7,659 nucleotides of DNA from Actinomycetota bacterium (lineage in GTDB: Bacteria; Actinomycetota; Acidimicrobiia; Acidimicrobiales; Poriferisodalaceae), in NCBI GenBank assembly GCA_013151655.1, contig JAADHX010000352.1:1-7659 (forward strand). Reading direction: 5' to 3'. The position numbers and the translations under genes were made by a program. The stretch's first letter is position 1. Each line of letters begins with the position of its first letter. Under the pieces are notes generated by a model, which searched no databases, had not been told where the DNA came from, and saw only the letters and a program-made list of their open reading frames with translations. Shown in pieces: positions 1-7,262 of the stretch.

Positions 1-920
1 GTGCAGCTGGCAAACAGCGGATGTGCCGAGACAAGAACGTCCCTCGTAGTGCTGTCGCGCCACTGCAGTAGACCCCGTCGAACGAGCTTCAATGCGGCGT
101 CCTGGTCGCCGAGACTTAGCAAAGAGGCAGCGAGCGGTTCGGCGAGAGCCACCATCTCGACCAGTCCTCGGTCTACGGCAGAAAGGCGTTCAATCCGACG
201 AAGCAAAAGGTCCTGTAGTCGGTGGCCCGGCTCGAGAGGGCCATCAATCTCCCATCCCTGTTTGCCCTGTCGCAAAAGGCCCGAAGCGACGAAGTCGTGC
301 ACAGCCTCGCGCAAGTACAAGGGGACGCCGAGCGTAAGATCCCACAGGGCGTCGGCTGCCGACCGGGCCAGCGCTCCCTCGAGAAATCCCTCGGCGATCC
401 TCGTGGCGCAGTCGCGATTGATCGGCTCTAGGTCGATACGGTGAATGTTGCCGGAGCGCCACAGTGATTCGATCGGGGCCGGGATCGGTTCTCCGGATCG
501 AATGGTCAACCAAACAGATGCCTGCCTGCTCGACGCAAGCTGGTGAACAACATCTGCCGACGCCGCGTCGAGCAGATCGACATCGTCGAACATGAGAGCC
601 GGTGCAAGCGACTCTTCGCTGTCCCCTAGAAGCGCACAGATCGCTTGAGTTAGCTGCTCGAACTTGCTCGAATTCACGAGCTTGGCTTGAGCGAGCACCG
701 GGCTGAGCGCGCCAAGCGGTATTTGCTGTGTCGTCTGTGACGCTACAAACGTTTCGATTCGACCGCCTCGCGCGGCGACTTCGCCCAGGAACGAGTGAAC
801 CAGGTGTGTCTTGCCTACACCGGCCGGGCCGACGACCAATGCGCCTGACGCTGAACGTAGCGCTGCTCTCAACGAGTCGAGATCAGACTCTCTGCCCACG
901 ACTTGTCTTGCCGCGTCCAT
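1..920 (-). CDS. LuxR-family (LAL/STAND) ATPase regulator, N-terminal part, cut by left edge
   Basis: This minus-strand frame is open from an ATG at 920 to the left edge, giving 306 residues and no stop, so the C-terminus is missing. Upstream in the same frame a TGA lies at 965-963 and no other start occurs in between, which fixes the start. Near the N-terminus an R-E-x-x-L segment (residues 10-14) is followed by a Walker A P-loop GPAGVGKT (31-38) and a hydrophobic Walker B strand ALMFDD (108-113). Next comes VWLTIRSGEP, then an ALW-like segment, a pattern common in the nucleotide-binding domains of actinobacterial LuxR/LAL regulators. Members of that family usually continue into helical repeats and end in a LuxR helix-turn-helix; neither can be checked here. 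The likely role is an ATP-dependent transcriptional regulator in the cytoplasm with an unknown signal. It lies downstream of glcG with a small divergent ORF between, so a link to glycolate genes is only a guess. It could also be another STAND ATPase without a DNA-binding domain. Confidence 0.85.
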   Translation of the reverse strand, partial: MDAARQVVGRESDLDSLRAALRSASGALVVGPAGVGKTHLVHSFLGEVAARGGRIETFVASQTTQQIPLGALSPVLAQAKLVNSSKFEQLTQAICALLGDSEESLAPALMFDDVDLLDAASADVVHQLASSRQASVWLTIRSGEPIPAPIESLWRSGNIHRIDLEPINRDCATRIAEGFLEGALARSAADALWDLTLGVPLYLREAVHDFVASGLLRQGKQGWEIDGPLEPGHRLQDLLLRRIERLSAVDRGLVEMVALAEPLAASLLSLGDQDAALKLVRRGLLQWRDSTTRDVLVSAHPLFASC

Positions 921-982
921 TATCGGAACTGTTTCATTCGTTCTCTCGAGCTCGTGATCCGGTCACAGGCTACCTCCGAGCC
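921..982. promoter_or_regulatory. Divergent intergenic region with a small inverted repeat
   Basis: This 62-base gap separates the LAL ATPase start (920, minus) from the small plus-strand ORF (983), so it should hold at least the regulator's promoter. An imperfect inverted repeat GTGATCCGGTCAC (954-966, arms GTGA/TCAC with five bases between) sits near the middle. A TACCTC hexamer at 971-976 lies six bases before the ATG at 983, where the -10 box of a leaderless transcript would be, but it differs from TAnnnT at the last base. No good -35 box or Shine-Dalgarno sequence is seen for either gene. The operator and promoter reading is inference. Confidence 0.3.
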
Positions 983-1168
983 ATGACGCCAGAACACAAA
1001 GATGCCCTGGCTCGCGGCCGCGAAGTCACAACCGTTGTCAAGACGTACTTATCGGCGCTTGACGCAAACGCGCCTCGCCTCGCGAGTGTCGCCGTCGATA
1101 TGGCGGCCTTAGAAGCCGATTTCATAGAATGCGCCACCGAGGGCAGCCAAAACAAGGGAATCAGCTAG
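983..1168 (+). CDS. Small hypothetical protein, 61 aa
   Basis: The ORF runs from ATG (983) to TAG (1166-1168). I do not assign a function. The N-terminal half begins MTPEHKDALARGRE and continues into a predicted amphipathic helix (VVKTYLSAL). This resembles, from memory, small actinobacterial hypothetical proteins beginning MTPEHK-ALA-GR. In those I recall a Lys/Arg-rich RGRK segment and a longer helical tail. Here that basic segment is absent and the tail (MAALEADFIECATEG, near residues 40-54) is short, so the gene may be a shortened or decaying member. There is no signal peptide, membrane segment or cysteine pair. No Shine-Dalgarno sequence precedes the start; leaderless translation is possible. 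The frame stays open upstream to 728, but that part is antisense to the LAL ATPase gene and is not likely coding. The stop lies 9 bases from the converging glcG stop. It could be a chance ORF. Confidence 0.45.
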   Translation: MTPEHKDALARGREVTTVVKTYLSALDANAPRLASVAVDMAALEADFIECATEGSQNKGIS

Positions 1169-1177
1169 GCAGACTGG

Positions 1178-1606
1178 TTAACCGGGAACTGGTGTGAGGC
1201 CGGCGGCGCTGATTCCGGCTACCGCGGCAGTTTCATCGTTGTCGGAGTTGTCGCCGCTGACCCCGACGGCACCGATGTGGTGGCCATCTGCGTCGGCCAC
1301 GATCACGCCACCTGGCACCGGAATGAGGGTGCCACCAAGGGCCGCGGTGGCAGCGGCTACGAACGATGGCGCGACCTCAGCCCTGGCCATTAGGGCTCGA
1401 GACCCAACGCCCAAGCTCAACGCGCCGCGAGCTTTGCCGTTGGCGATGTCGAATCGGCCGAACGACGCACCGTCTTGACGTTCGAACGCCAGCGGGTGGC
1501 CGCCAGCATCGAGCACTAACACCGCGAGCGGTTGCATGTCGGCCGATTCGCCGGCGGCGAGCGCCGAGCTGATAATCGTTCTGGCCTTGGCAATCGAAAG
1601 GCTCAC
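1178..1606 (-). CDS. glcG: GlcG/HbpS-family protein
   Basis: This 142-residue protein belongs to the GlcG/HbpS family (haem-degrading/DUF336 Pfam family). Seen in the sequence: a strand-turn VLVLDAGGHPLAFERQDGA (about 29-47), a helix with FDIANGKARGAL (52-63), a P-V-P-G-G-V segment (96-101) and the glycine-rich end IGAVGVSGDN (111-120) followed by an acidic DND helix. These are the conserved blocks of the family, and the length is close to the roughly 134 residues of E. coli GlcG. Some relatives (HbpS) bind haem or stabilise enzyme complexes; the role of GlcG in glycolate use is not settled. The GTG start at 1606 overlaps the glcB stop as GTGA, and GGGGAG (1612-1617) lies 5 bases upstream, the strongest ribosome site in the operon. 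An in-frame ATG much further upstream (1729) is inside glcB and rejected. No terminator hairpin is visible after the TAA. Confidence 0.9.
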   Translation of the reverse strand: MSLSIAKARTIISSALAAGESADMQPLAVLVLDAGGHPLAFERQDGASFGRFDIANGKARGALSLGVGSRALMARAEVAPSFVAAATAALGGTLIPVPGGVIVADADGHHIGAVGVSGDNSDNDETAAVAGISAAGLTPVPG

Positions 1607-3771
1607 TGAGTCTCCCCTGTTCTGGTTTGTTCGGCACGTTTTCGCTCGGTCCGTCGAGCGTGCAGAATTGGTTCGGTGTAACCCGACGGTTGTTCGGTGC
1701 CGCTGAACACGAGGTCGGTCGCGGCACAATAGGCCGCACCGTCAAAGGTTGGTGCCATTGGTTCGTACCGCGGATCGTTGGCGTTCTGGGCATCGACAAC
1801 GCCAGCCATGCGCTCAAAGGTCTCTTGCACCATGGCCTGGGTCACGATGCCGTGATTCAGCCAGTTAGCAATGTGCTGACTCGAAATTCGGCAGGTGGCC
1901 CGGTCTTCCATGAGGCCAACATCGTGGATGTCTGGCACCTTCGAACAACCAATGCCCTGATCGACCCAACGAACGACGTAGCCAAGGATGCCCTGGGCGT
2001 TGTTGTCGAGTTCGGCCTGAACTTCGTTGGCACTCCATGAAGGGTTGGGCTCGACCGGAATGAGCAATAGGTCGTCGATAGTCGCTCGCGGCCCGCCCGC
2101 GGCAAGCTCGGCCTGAACGTCGGCGACGGACACCTGGTGGTAATGCGTTGCGTGCAGCGTTGCCGCGGTTGGCGATGGCACCCATGCACAGTTGGCACCA
2201 GCGAGTGGATGCCCAATCTTGGCGCCGAGCATGTCGTGCATGAGGTCTGGTGCAGCCCACATGCCTTTGCCAATCTGGGCCCGGCCAGACAAGCCACAGG
2301 CCAAACCAACATCGACGTTCCAGTCCTCGTACGCGAGTATCCAACGCTGGGCCCTCATGTCGGACTTTCGCACCATCGCACCGGCGTGCATCGACGTGTG
2401 CATTTCGTCGCCGGTTCGGTCGAGGAACCCGGTGTTGATGAAAACAACCCGGTCTTTGACGGCCCGAATGCACTCGGCCAGGTTGAGCGAGGTACGGCGT
2501 TCTTCGTCCATGACGCCCACCTTGATGGTGTTGCGCTCAAGGCCGAGCAGATCCTCGACCCTGTCGAACAGTTCGTTGGTGAAGGCGGCCTCGTCAGGAC
2601 CGTGCATCTTGGGTTTCACGATGTAGATCGATCCGGTCAGACTGTTCTTGCCGTGCATTGCGCCAAGGCTGGTGAACACGGCATCGAGAATCCCTTCCGG
2701 AACTTCGGAGCCGTCAGCGTTGAGAATCGCGGGCGTGGTCATGAGATGACCAACGTTTCTGATCAGCATGAGGGCCAGGCCAGGCAGGATCAGGTGGCTT
2801 CCAGGGTCGCTAACACTGCGGAACTGCCGATCGGGTGCCAGGGAACGGGTAAAGGTCTCGCCGGCCTTGGTGACCTGTGTGGTGAGAGTCCCGGCCATAA
2901 GCCCGAACCAGTTCCGATAGCTCAGAACCTTGTCGGCGGCATCGACGGCGGCCACGGAGTCTTCGCAGTCCATGATCGAGGTAATGGCCGATTCGAGAAC
3001 GATGTCGGCGACACCGGCAGCATCGGTGGCGCCAACGAGATGAGACGCGTCGATAACTATCTCGATGTGAATTCCGTGGCGCTGAAGCAGAACCGAGGTC
3101 GGCGCTGAAGGCTCACCGAGGTATCCAACGAGGCCGTCGGGTTCAGTTAGCCCAGTCGTCGTGCCGCCGGATAGGTTGACCACGAGCACGCCGTCAACAA
3201 CCTGGTAACCGACACTGTCGATGTGGGAGGCGCCCACCAGCGGCACCGCATCGTCGAGCATTCGTCGCGCGGCGGCAACTACGTCTGCGCCTCGATCTTG
3301 GTCGTACGGCCCGGCCGGAGGGCTTGTACCGATGGCATCGGTTCCGTACAGGGCGTCGTACAACGAACCCCAACGGGCATTGGCAGCGTTGATCGCATAA
3401 CGAGCGTTCATGACCGGAACGACCAGCTGGGGGCCCGCAATGGTGGCGATCTCAGGGTCGACGCCCTCAGTTGTGATCTGGAACGCGTCGCCTTCTGGCA
3501 ACAGGTAGCCGAGGTCATACAGGAACGTCTTGTACTCGACTGCGTCGTGCGGAACTTCGGCTCGTTCAAGGTGCCACCGGTCGATGGCGGCCTGCATCTC
3601 GTCTCGCACCGCGAGCAGACGTTGGTTGCGCGGCGTCAGGTCCGATATCAGCGCGGCTAGTGCGGCCCAGAACTCGTCGGCGCGCAGATCGGTGCCAGGC
3701 AGCGCTTCGTTCTCGACGAACGCCACCAACTCCGAATCGACTTGCAACCGCGCTCGGTCAACTCTGGGCAT
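1603..3771 (-). CDS. glcB: Malate synthase G
   Basis: This is malate synthase G (722 residues; E. coli GlcB has 723), a cytoplasmic Mg-dependent enzyme that joins glyoxylate and acetyl-CoA into malate. Signature blocks appear in order: an N-terminal NEALPGTDL (21-29), the TIM-barrel strand SIMDCEDSVAAVDAADK (265-281), IRNVGHLM with Arg338, PKMHGPDE (387-394), GVMDEERRTSLNL (419-431), NTGFLDRTGDEMHTSMHAG (446-464), GKGMWAAPDLMHDMLGAKIG (501-520), NPSWSANEVQAELDNNAQG (576-594) and GCSKVPDIHDVGLMEDRAT (608-626). By recall of E. coli numbering, Arg338 matches the catalytic arginine, Glu423 and Asp451 the Mg ligands, and Asp623 the catalytic base, so the enzyme looks intact. ATG 3771 was chosen because GGAGAA (3779-3784) sits 7 bases before it and the resulting N-terminus fits the family; ATG 3798 would add nine residues. 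It overlaps glcF by 14 bases and glcG by 4, so it is in the glycolate transcript rather than beside an isocitrate lyase. Confidence 0.97.
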   Translation of the reverse strand: MPRVDRARLQVDSELVAFVENEALPGTDLRADEFWAALAALISDLTPRNQRLLAVRDEMQAAIDRWHLERAEVPHDAVEYKTFLYDLGYLLPEGDAFQITTEGVDPEIATIAGPQLVVPVMNARYAINAANARWGSLYDALYGTDAIGTSPPAGPYDQDRGADVVAAARRMLDDAVPLVGASHIDSVGYQVVDGVLVVNLSGGTTTGLTEPDGLVGYLGEPSAPTSVLLQRHGIHIEIVIDASHLVGATDAAGVADIVLESAITSIMDCEDSVAAVDAADKVLSYRNWFGLMAGTLTTQVTKAGETFTRSLAPDRQFRSVSDPGSHLILPGLALMLIRNVGHLMTTPAILNADGSEVPEGILDAVFTSLGAMHGKNSLTGSIYIVKPKMHGPDEAAFTNELFDRVEDLLGLERNTIKVGVMDEERRTSLNLAECIRAVKDRVVFINTGFLDRTGDEMHTSMHAGAMVRKSDMRAQRWILAYEDWNVDVGLACGLSGRAQIGKGMWAAPDLMHDMLGAKIGHPLAGANCAWVPSPTAATLHATHYHQVSVADVQAELAAGGPRATIDDLLLIPVEPNPSWSANEVQAELDNNAQGILGYVVRWVDQGIGCSKVPDIHDVGLMEDRATCRISSQHIANWLNHGIVTQAMVQETFERMAGVVDAQNANDPRYEPMAPTFDGAAYCAATDLVFSGTEQPSGYTEPILHARRTERKRAEQTRTGETQ
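1612..1617 (-). promoter_or_regulatory. Ribosome binding site of glcG
   Basis: GGGGAG on the minus strand is 5 bases before the GTG start at 1606, inside the end of glcB. It is the best Shine-Dalgarno match among the operon genes and fixes the GTG that overlaps the glcB TGA. Confidence 0.65.
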
Positions 3772-4927
3772 CAAGACGTTCTCCAGTGAGTGCAGCATCG
3801 ACTAGCTGCATTGGATGATACGCACGAACACCGGCTCCAACCAGATGCATCGAGCAGCCCGGATTCGCACTAGCTACCACGTCGGGCGCGGCGCGCTCAA
3901 TCGAGGCAACCTTTCGATCTCGGATCTGGCCGGCCAACAACGGCTGTTGCACCGAGTACGCGCCGCCAGCCCCACAGCAGAGCCCTTCATCATCGAGTTC
4001 GACCAGACTCCGAACGTACGGCGCCAGAACCGTGCGCGTTGCCTCGTGAACCATCTGTACGTGCCTGAGATGGCATGGGTCCTGAATCGCTACGACCAGG
4101 TCCAACGGTTCGACGTCGTGCACTTTGTCGAGGTGCATTGCCAGGAACTCTTGAGAGTCGTACACCCTGGCCGAGAATTCCGAGGCTGCCTCGGTGCCCA
4201 GAATGCGTCCGTAGTCCTTCATGGTCGCGCCGCAACCGGCCGAATTGACCACGATTGGAGCATCGCCGGTCAAGGCCTCGATCAGCTGCTCTGCGAGACG
4301 GCGAGTGGTTGATGTGAGACCAGCGTGAAGTTGCAGAGCGCCGCAGCAAGGCGCCAGGTCTGCGGTTGGGGTGACACCGAAACCCGCGGCTTCGAGGTTG
4401 CGCTGAGTTGCGAAGTGCACATCTCGTGACCATGCGTCCATGACGCAGCCGGTGAACATGAACACATCACTGCCAGAGGTGCTGTGGGGCTTTCTTCGCA
4501 CCGAGAGGCCTTTGGGAACACCCAGCCGCTTAGGAACAAGCTTGGATTTGTTGACGAACGCCAGCACGGACGAGCCGCCCCGCAGCAACCTTGGGTTCTC
4601 GAGCGGGGCGAAACCAGCCCGTAACCAGCGGGGTGCGCCATCGCCGGTCTCAGAAAGCCGTTCTCGGGTCGCCTCCATCATGTGTCCGTATGGCACACCA
4701 CTCGGGCACGCAGGTTCGCAACCACGACACTGCACGCAGGTGTCGAACGAAGCCAGCACTTCTGGGGTGAGCGACGCGTCGCTGGTTTGAATCTCGCGCA
4801 TCAACGAGATGCGGCCACGGGGCGAGTAGATCTCCTCGCCTGTCACCCTGTAGGTGGGACAGAACGGCAGACATAGGCCACACTGCACGCACTTGTTGAG
4901 GTCGTCGGCGTCGATGTTTAGGTCCAC
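3758..4927 (-). CDS. glcF: Glycolate oxidase iron-sulfur subunit GlcF
   Basis: This is the electron-transfer subunit of glycolate oxidase/dehydrogenase (389 residues; E. coli GlcF about 407). It passes electrons from GlcD/GlcE flavins toward the respiratory chain at the inner face of the membrane. Two [4Fe-4S] ferredoxin motifs are complete: C13-x2-C16-x2-C19-x3-C23-P and C64-x2-C67-x2-C70-x3-C74-P. They are followed by two cysteine-rich CCG domains, seen as FTGCVMDAW ... LAPCCGALQLHAG and QDPCHLRHVQ ... GLCCGAGGAY ... ANPGCSMHL. The GTG at 4927 (VDLNIDADDLNKC) is chosen because homologues commonly begin MDLN; a GTG at 4933 is a close alternative. The frame remains open to 5248, but that part is antisense-like noise over glcE: it is arginine-rich and has no family similarity. 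The start lies inside glcE (10-base overlap) with no clear Shine-Dalgarno sequence, suggesting translational coupling. No transmembrane helix is seen. Confidence 0.95.
   Translation of the reverse strand: MDLNIDADDLNKCVQCGLCLPFCPTYRVTGEEIYSPRGRISLMREIQTSDASLTPEVLASFDTCVQCRGCEPACPSGVPYGHMMEATRERLSETGDGAPRWLRAGFAPLENPRLLRGGSSVLAFVNKSKLVPKRLGVPKGLSVRRKPHSTSGSDVFMFTGCVMDAWSRDVHFATQRNLEAAGFGVTPTADLAPCCGALQLHAGLTSTTRRLAEQLIEALTGDAPIVVNSAGCGATMKDYGRILGTEAASEFSARVYDSQEFLAMHLDKVHDVEPLDLVVAIQDPCHLRHVQMVHEATRTVLAPYVRSLVELDDEGLCCGAGGAYSVQQPLLAGQIRDRKVASIERAAPDVVASANPGCSMHLVGAGVRAYHPMQLVDAALTGERLDAQS
3779..3784 (-). promoter_or_regulatory. Ribosome binding site deciding the glcB start
   Basis: GGAGAA on the minus strand lies 7 bases before ATG 3771 and downstream of the alternative ATG 3798. 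It therefore supports the shorter 722-residue malate synthase, which also matches the family N-terminus. The site lies within the last codons of glcF. Confidence 0.6.
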
Positions 4928-5841
4928 AAACACCGACCGGGGTTGAAGCGGTGGTCTTGGTCGAAAGTGTCTTTCATTCGTTTGGCTACCACCGACGCCC
5001 CTCGGTCTAGGGGCCGTTTCGGTTGCGCGACCGATGCCCAGGTGGTGCCAACACCAACACTGGCCACAAACGGAGCGGACACGCATTGCCGAAAGATCTG
5101 CGATGGGCTCAGCCGCCACCGGTGCGCTGGCAGGTCTGGCGGACCATCGCAGGTGGCGAAGTCTCCGAGCGACGCCAACATTGCGGTTTCGGCATCGACG
5201 TCGGCCTCGTGACCTTCGAGATGGACCCACGTCGTTGTTCCATCCCACAACACCGCCGCGGGGTGCAGCAAGGCTGCGAAGACCTTCTTGGGTTCGGCAC
5301 CGTCAGCTTTTAACCATCTCGACTTCGGCGGAGTTGGGTTGGTACGAAGGATGACCTCAGCGATACAGCCGAGGGTTCCGAGCGAACCGGTGATGAGCTT
5401 GGGGACGTTGAACCCAGTCACGTTTTTCACCACCGGGCCACCGCCGGTGACGAGTTGGCCATGAGCGTTGACGAAACGCACTTGCAGCACTGCGTCTCGT
5501 ACCGAGCCCCGGCCAAGACGGTCGAGGCAATTCTCGCCAACCGCAACCGCGCCACCCACGGTTCCGCCCCGTTGTGGCAGTGCGGTTCGTTGACCAGCGG
5601 CGGCTAGTTCGTCGTGCAAATCGGCGACCGTCGTTCCGGCGCGAACGGTGACAATCATCTCTTCTGGTTGGTGCTGCACGATTCCGACTGGAGCCGAGAT
5701 GGTGCGCGTACCAGAAGCTAACTCGCCGCCGACAGACCAGCGGGTGCGTGATCCGGCAACGGCAACTGCGCCTTCGCTACCCACAAGAGCGGCAAAGTCG
5801 TGGAGGACCGGATCGTCGGTAGCCAGAGTGAAACGAACCAC
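4918..5841 (-). CDS. glcE: Glycolate oxidase FAD-binding subunit GlcE
   Basis: This is the second flavin subunit of glycolate oxidase (307 residues; E. coli GlcE 350). It has the PCMH-type FAD fold without the full catalytic C-terminal domain of GlcD. Visible blocks are VAVAGSRTRWSVGG (27-39), in place of the usual FAD pyrophosphate loop; ALPQRGGTVGGAVAVG (87-102); GRGSVRDAVLQVRFVNAHG (110-128); GGGPVVKNVTGFNVPKL (133-149); GSLGTLGCIAEVILR (152-166); and the C-terminal FNPGR (299-303), typical of the family. The start is a GTG at 5841 whose G is the last base of the glcD TAG stop (TAGTG), so ribosomes ending glcD could restart here. The in-frame ATG at 5892 would lie within glcD, so it is rejected. 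The protein is shorter than the E. coli one mainly in the C-terminal half, where similarity is lower in this family. It is expected to act with GlcD and GlcF. Confidence 0.93.
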   Translation of the reverse strand: MVRFTLATDDPVLHDFAALVGSEGAVAVAGSRTRWSVGGELASGTRTISAPVGIVQHQPEEMIVTVRAGTTVADLHDELAAAGQRTALPQRGGTVGGAVAVGENCLDRLGRGSVRDAVLQVRFVNAHGQLVTGGGPVVKNVTGFNVPKLITGSLGTLGCIAEVILRTNPTPPKSRWLKADGAEPKKVFAALLHPAAVLWDGTTTWVHLEGHEADVDAETAMLASLGDFATCDGPPDLPAHRWRLSPSQIFRQCVSAPFVASVGVGTTWASVAQPKRPLDRGASVVAKRMKDTFDQDHRFNPGRCLWT

Positions 5842-7262
5842 TAGCCCCAGATGCCCTTCGGAACCGCTTTCAGAGCCTGGATATCGGCACACGAGTGCGC
5901 CGAAGGTATAACTTTGCCTGGGTTCTGACGGCAGTACGGATCGAACGCCTTGCGGAGCCGCTCTTGGGCTTTGAGGTCGTTGGGGCCGAACATCTGGTCC
6001 ATATAGGGCTGCTTTTCGACCCCCACGCCATGTTCGCCAGACAGCACCCCGCCCGCGGCAAGCGAGGCGGCGACGATCTCGGCGCCAGCGGCATGAACTC
6101 GGTCGAGAACACCTTCGTCGCGACCATCGAACACAATCAGCGGATGCAGGTTGCCATCGCCGGCGTGAAAGACGTTCATGATCGTCAGGTCGTAGCGGTC
6201 AGCGATTTCGTAGATCTGTTGCAACACCTCGGCCAGCTTGGCTCGTGGTACCACGGTGTCGTGCAGGTAATAGTCTGGCGCCAACTGCGCTATGGCGCCA
6301 AAGGCGGTCTTGCGACCCTTCCACAGCAGCTCACGCTCTAGCGCCGTGGCGGCTGTGCGAACGTTCGTGGCGCCGTTGGCAAGCCCGATAGCTTCGATCT
6401 GGGCTGCGTCGATGGCCACGCCGCTGCTAAGTCCCTCGACTTCCACCAGAAGCACTGCCGCGGCATCGCGTGGGTAACCGGCCCCGACGAAATTCTCGAC
6501 CGCGATGGTTATGCGTTGGTCCATTACTTCCATGGCCGCGGGCACAACGCCTGCCGCGATGACGGCACTTACAGTGTTTGCGGCATCGGCCACAGCGTCA
6601 TATGCCAACAGCAGGGTTGCGACGGCTGGCGGGTTCTTGGTGAGCCGCACGGCGATGCGGGTGGCGATTCCGAGCATCCCTTCGCTGCCAACGAACGCAC
6701 CGCGGAGGTCGTAACCGTCTGGTTCGTCCTCAAGCCCGCCAAGTACGGCAATTGAACCATCGGACAAGACGACCTCGATTGCCAGGACGTGGGCGTCGGT
6801 CACTCCATAGGCCAGACAGTGGGGCCCGCCTGAGTTGTTGGCCACATTCCCGCCAATGGTGCAGACCTGTTGGCTCGATGGGTCGGGCGCGTAGTGGAAC
6901 CCCATGGGTCTTAGGTGTTTAGTCAGGTCGAGGTTGATTACGCCCGGTTCGACCCAGGCCACCATGTTCACCTCGTCGACCTCAAGGATCTGGGTCATTC
7001 GGCCCGTCGACACAACAATCGGAGCGCCGAGCGGGATCGCACCCCCAGCGAGGCCGGTCCCTGCACCGCGCGGCACGATCGAGCGGCCGTGGGCCGCCGC
7101 AATGCGCACCACCGCCTGCACCTGGGCTGTGTCGACCGGGTAACAGACCGGCCCCGACACACCGCCTTCGAAAACCGACGAATCGTGTGCATGAAGCAAA
7201 AGGGTGGCCGCGTCGTCGCGCACGTGGCTGGCCCCCAGAGCGTCTCTCAATTCGGTGATCAT
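5841..7262 (-). CDS. glcD: Glycolate oxidase catalytic FAD subunit GlcD
   Basis: This is the FAD-linked catalytic subunit that oxidises glycolate (often also D-lactate) to the 2-oxo acid; 473 residues from ATG 7262 (E. coli GlcD 499). The FAD domain shows PRGAGTGLAGGA (64-75), APDPSSQQVCTIGGNVANNS (125-144), GGPHCLAYG (145-153) and GSEGMLGIATR (192-202). The oxidase C-terminal domain shows GRKTAF (316-321), the VFHAGDGNLHPL block (364-375) with its conserved histidines, LSGEHGVG (407-414) and NPGK (447-450). Its closest remembered relative is E. coli GlcD, with long identical blocks. The start is uncertain: ATG 7262 matches where homologues begin (ELRDALG), GTG 7298 would add 12 residues, and the open frame reaches GTG 7334. 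None has a strong Shine-Dalgarno sequence. It is the first gene of the operon and overlaps glcE by one base. Related D-lactate dehydrogenases share this fold, but the glcE-glcF-glcB-glcG context supports glycolate. Confidence 0.95.
   Translation of the reverse strand: MITELRDALGASHVRDDAATLLLHAHDSSVFEGGVSGPVCYPVDTAQVQAVVRIAAAHGRSIVPRGAGTGLAGGAIPLGAPIVVSTGRMTQILEVDEVNMVAWVEPGVINLDLTKHLRPMGFHYAPDPSSQQVCTIGGNVANNSGGPHCLAYGVTDAHVLAIEVVLSDGSIAVLGGLEDEPDGYDLRGAFVGSEGMLGIATRIAVRLTKNPPAVATLLLAYDAVADAANTVSAVIAAGVVPAAMEVMDQRITIAVENFVGAGYPRDAAAVLLVEVEGLSSGVAIDAAQIEAIGLANGATNVRTAATALERELLWKGRKTAFGAIAQLAPDYYLHDTVVPRAKLAEVLQQIYEIADRYDLTIMNVFHAGDGNLHPLIVFDGRDEGVLDRVHAAGAEIVAASLAAGGVLSGEHGVGVEKQPYMDQMFGPNDLKAQERLRKAFDPYCRQNPGKVIPSAHSCADIQALKAVPKGIWG

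Noticed and set aside
1..444. Several plus-strand open frames at the left edge
   Set aside because: They are Ser/Arg-rich shadows of the minus-strand LAL ATPase frame, which has clear motifs further along.
954..966. CRP binding site
   Set aside because: The CRP consensus needs TGTGA-N6-TCACA; here the spacer is 5 bases and the left arm lacks the outer T.
728..982. Upstream extension of the small plus-strand ORF
   Set aside because: It runs antisense to the P-loop region of the LAL ATPase and adds low-quality sequence; the ATG at 983 gives the only plausible protein.
1100..1190. Terminator between glcG and the small ORF
   Set aside because: Only a GGTTAACC palindrome (1176-1183) and a 4-base stem were found, with no GC-rich hairpin followed by a T run on either strand.
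2137..3108. A 323-codon open frame on the plus strand
   Set aside because: It lies fully antisense to the well-supported malate synthase gene. Its protein shows no recognisable motif; GC-rich codon use on the other strand explains the lack of stops.
4928..5248. N-terminal extension of GlcF by over 100 residues
   Set aside because: The stretch overlaps glcE in another frame, is rich in Arg, and has no family match, whereas homologues start near VDLN at 4927.
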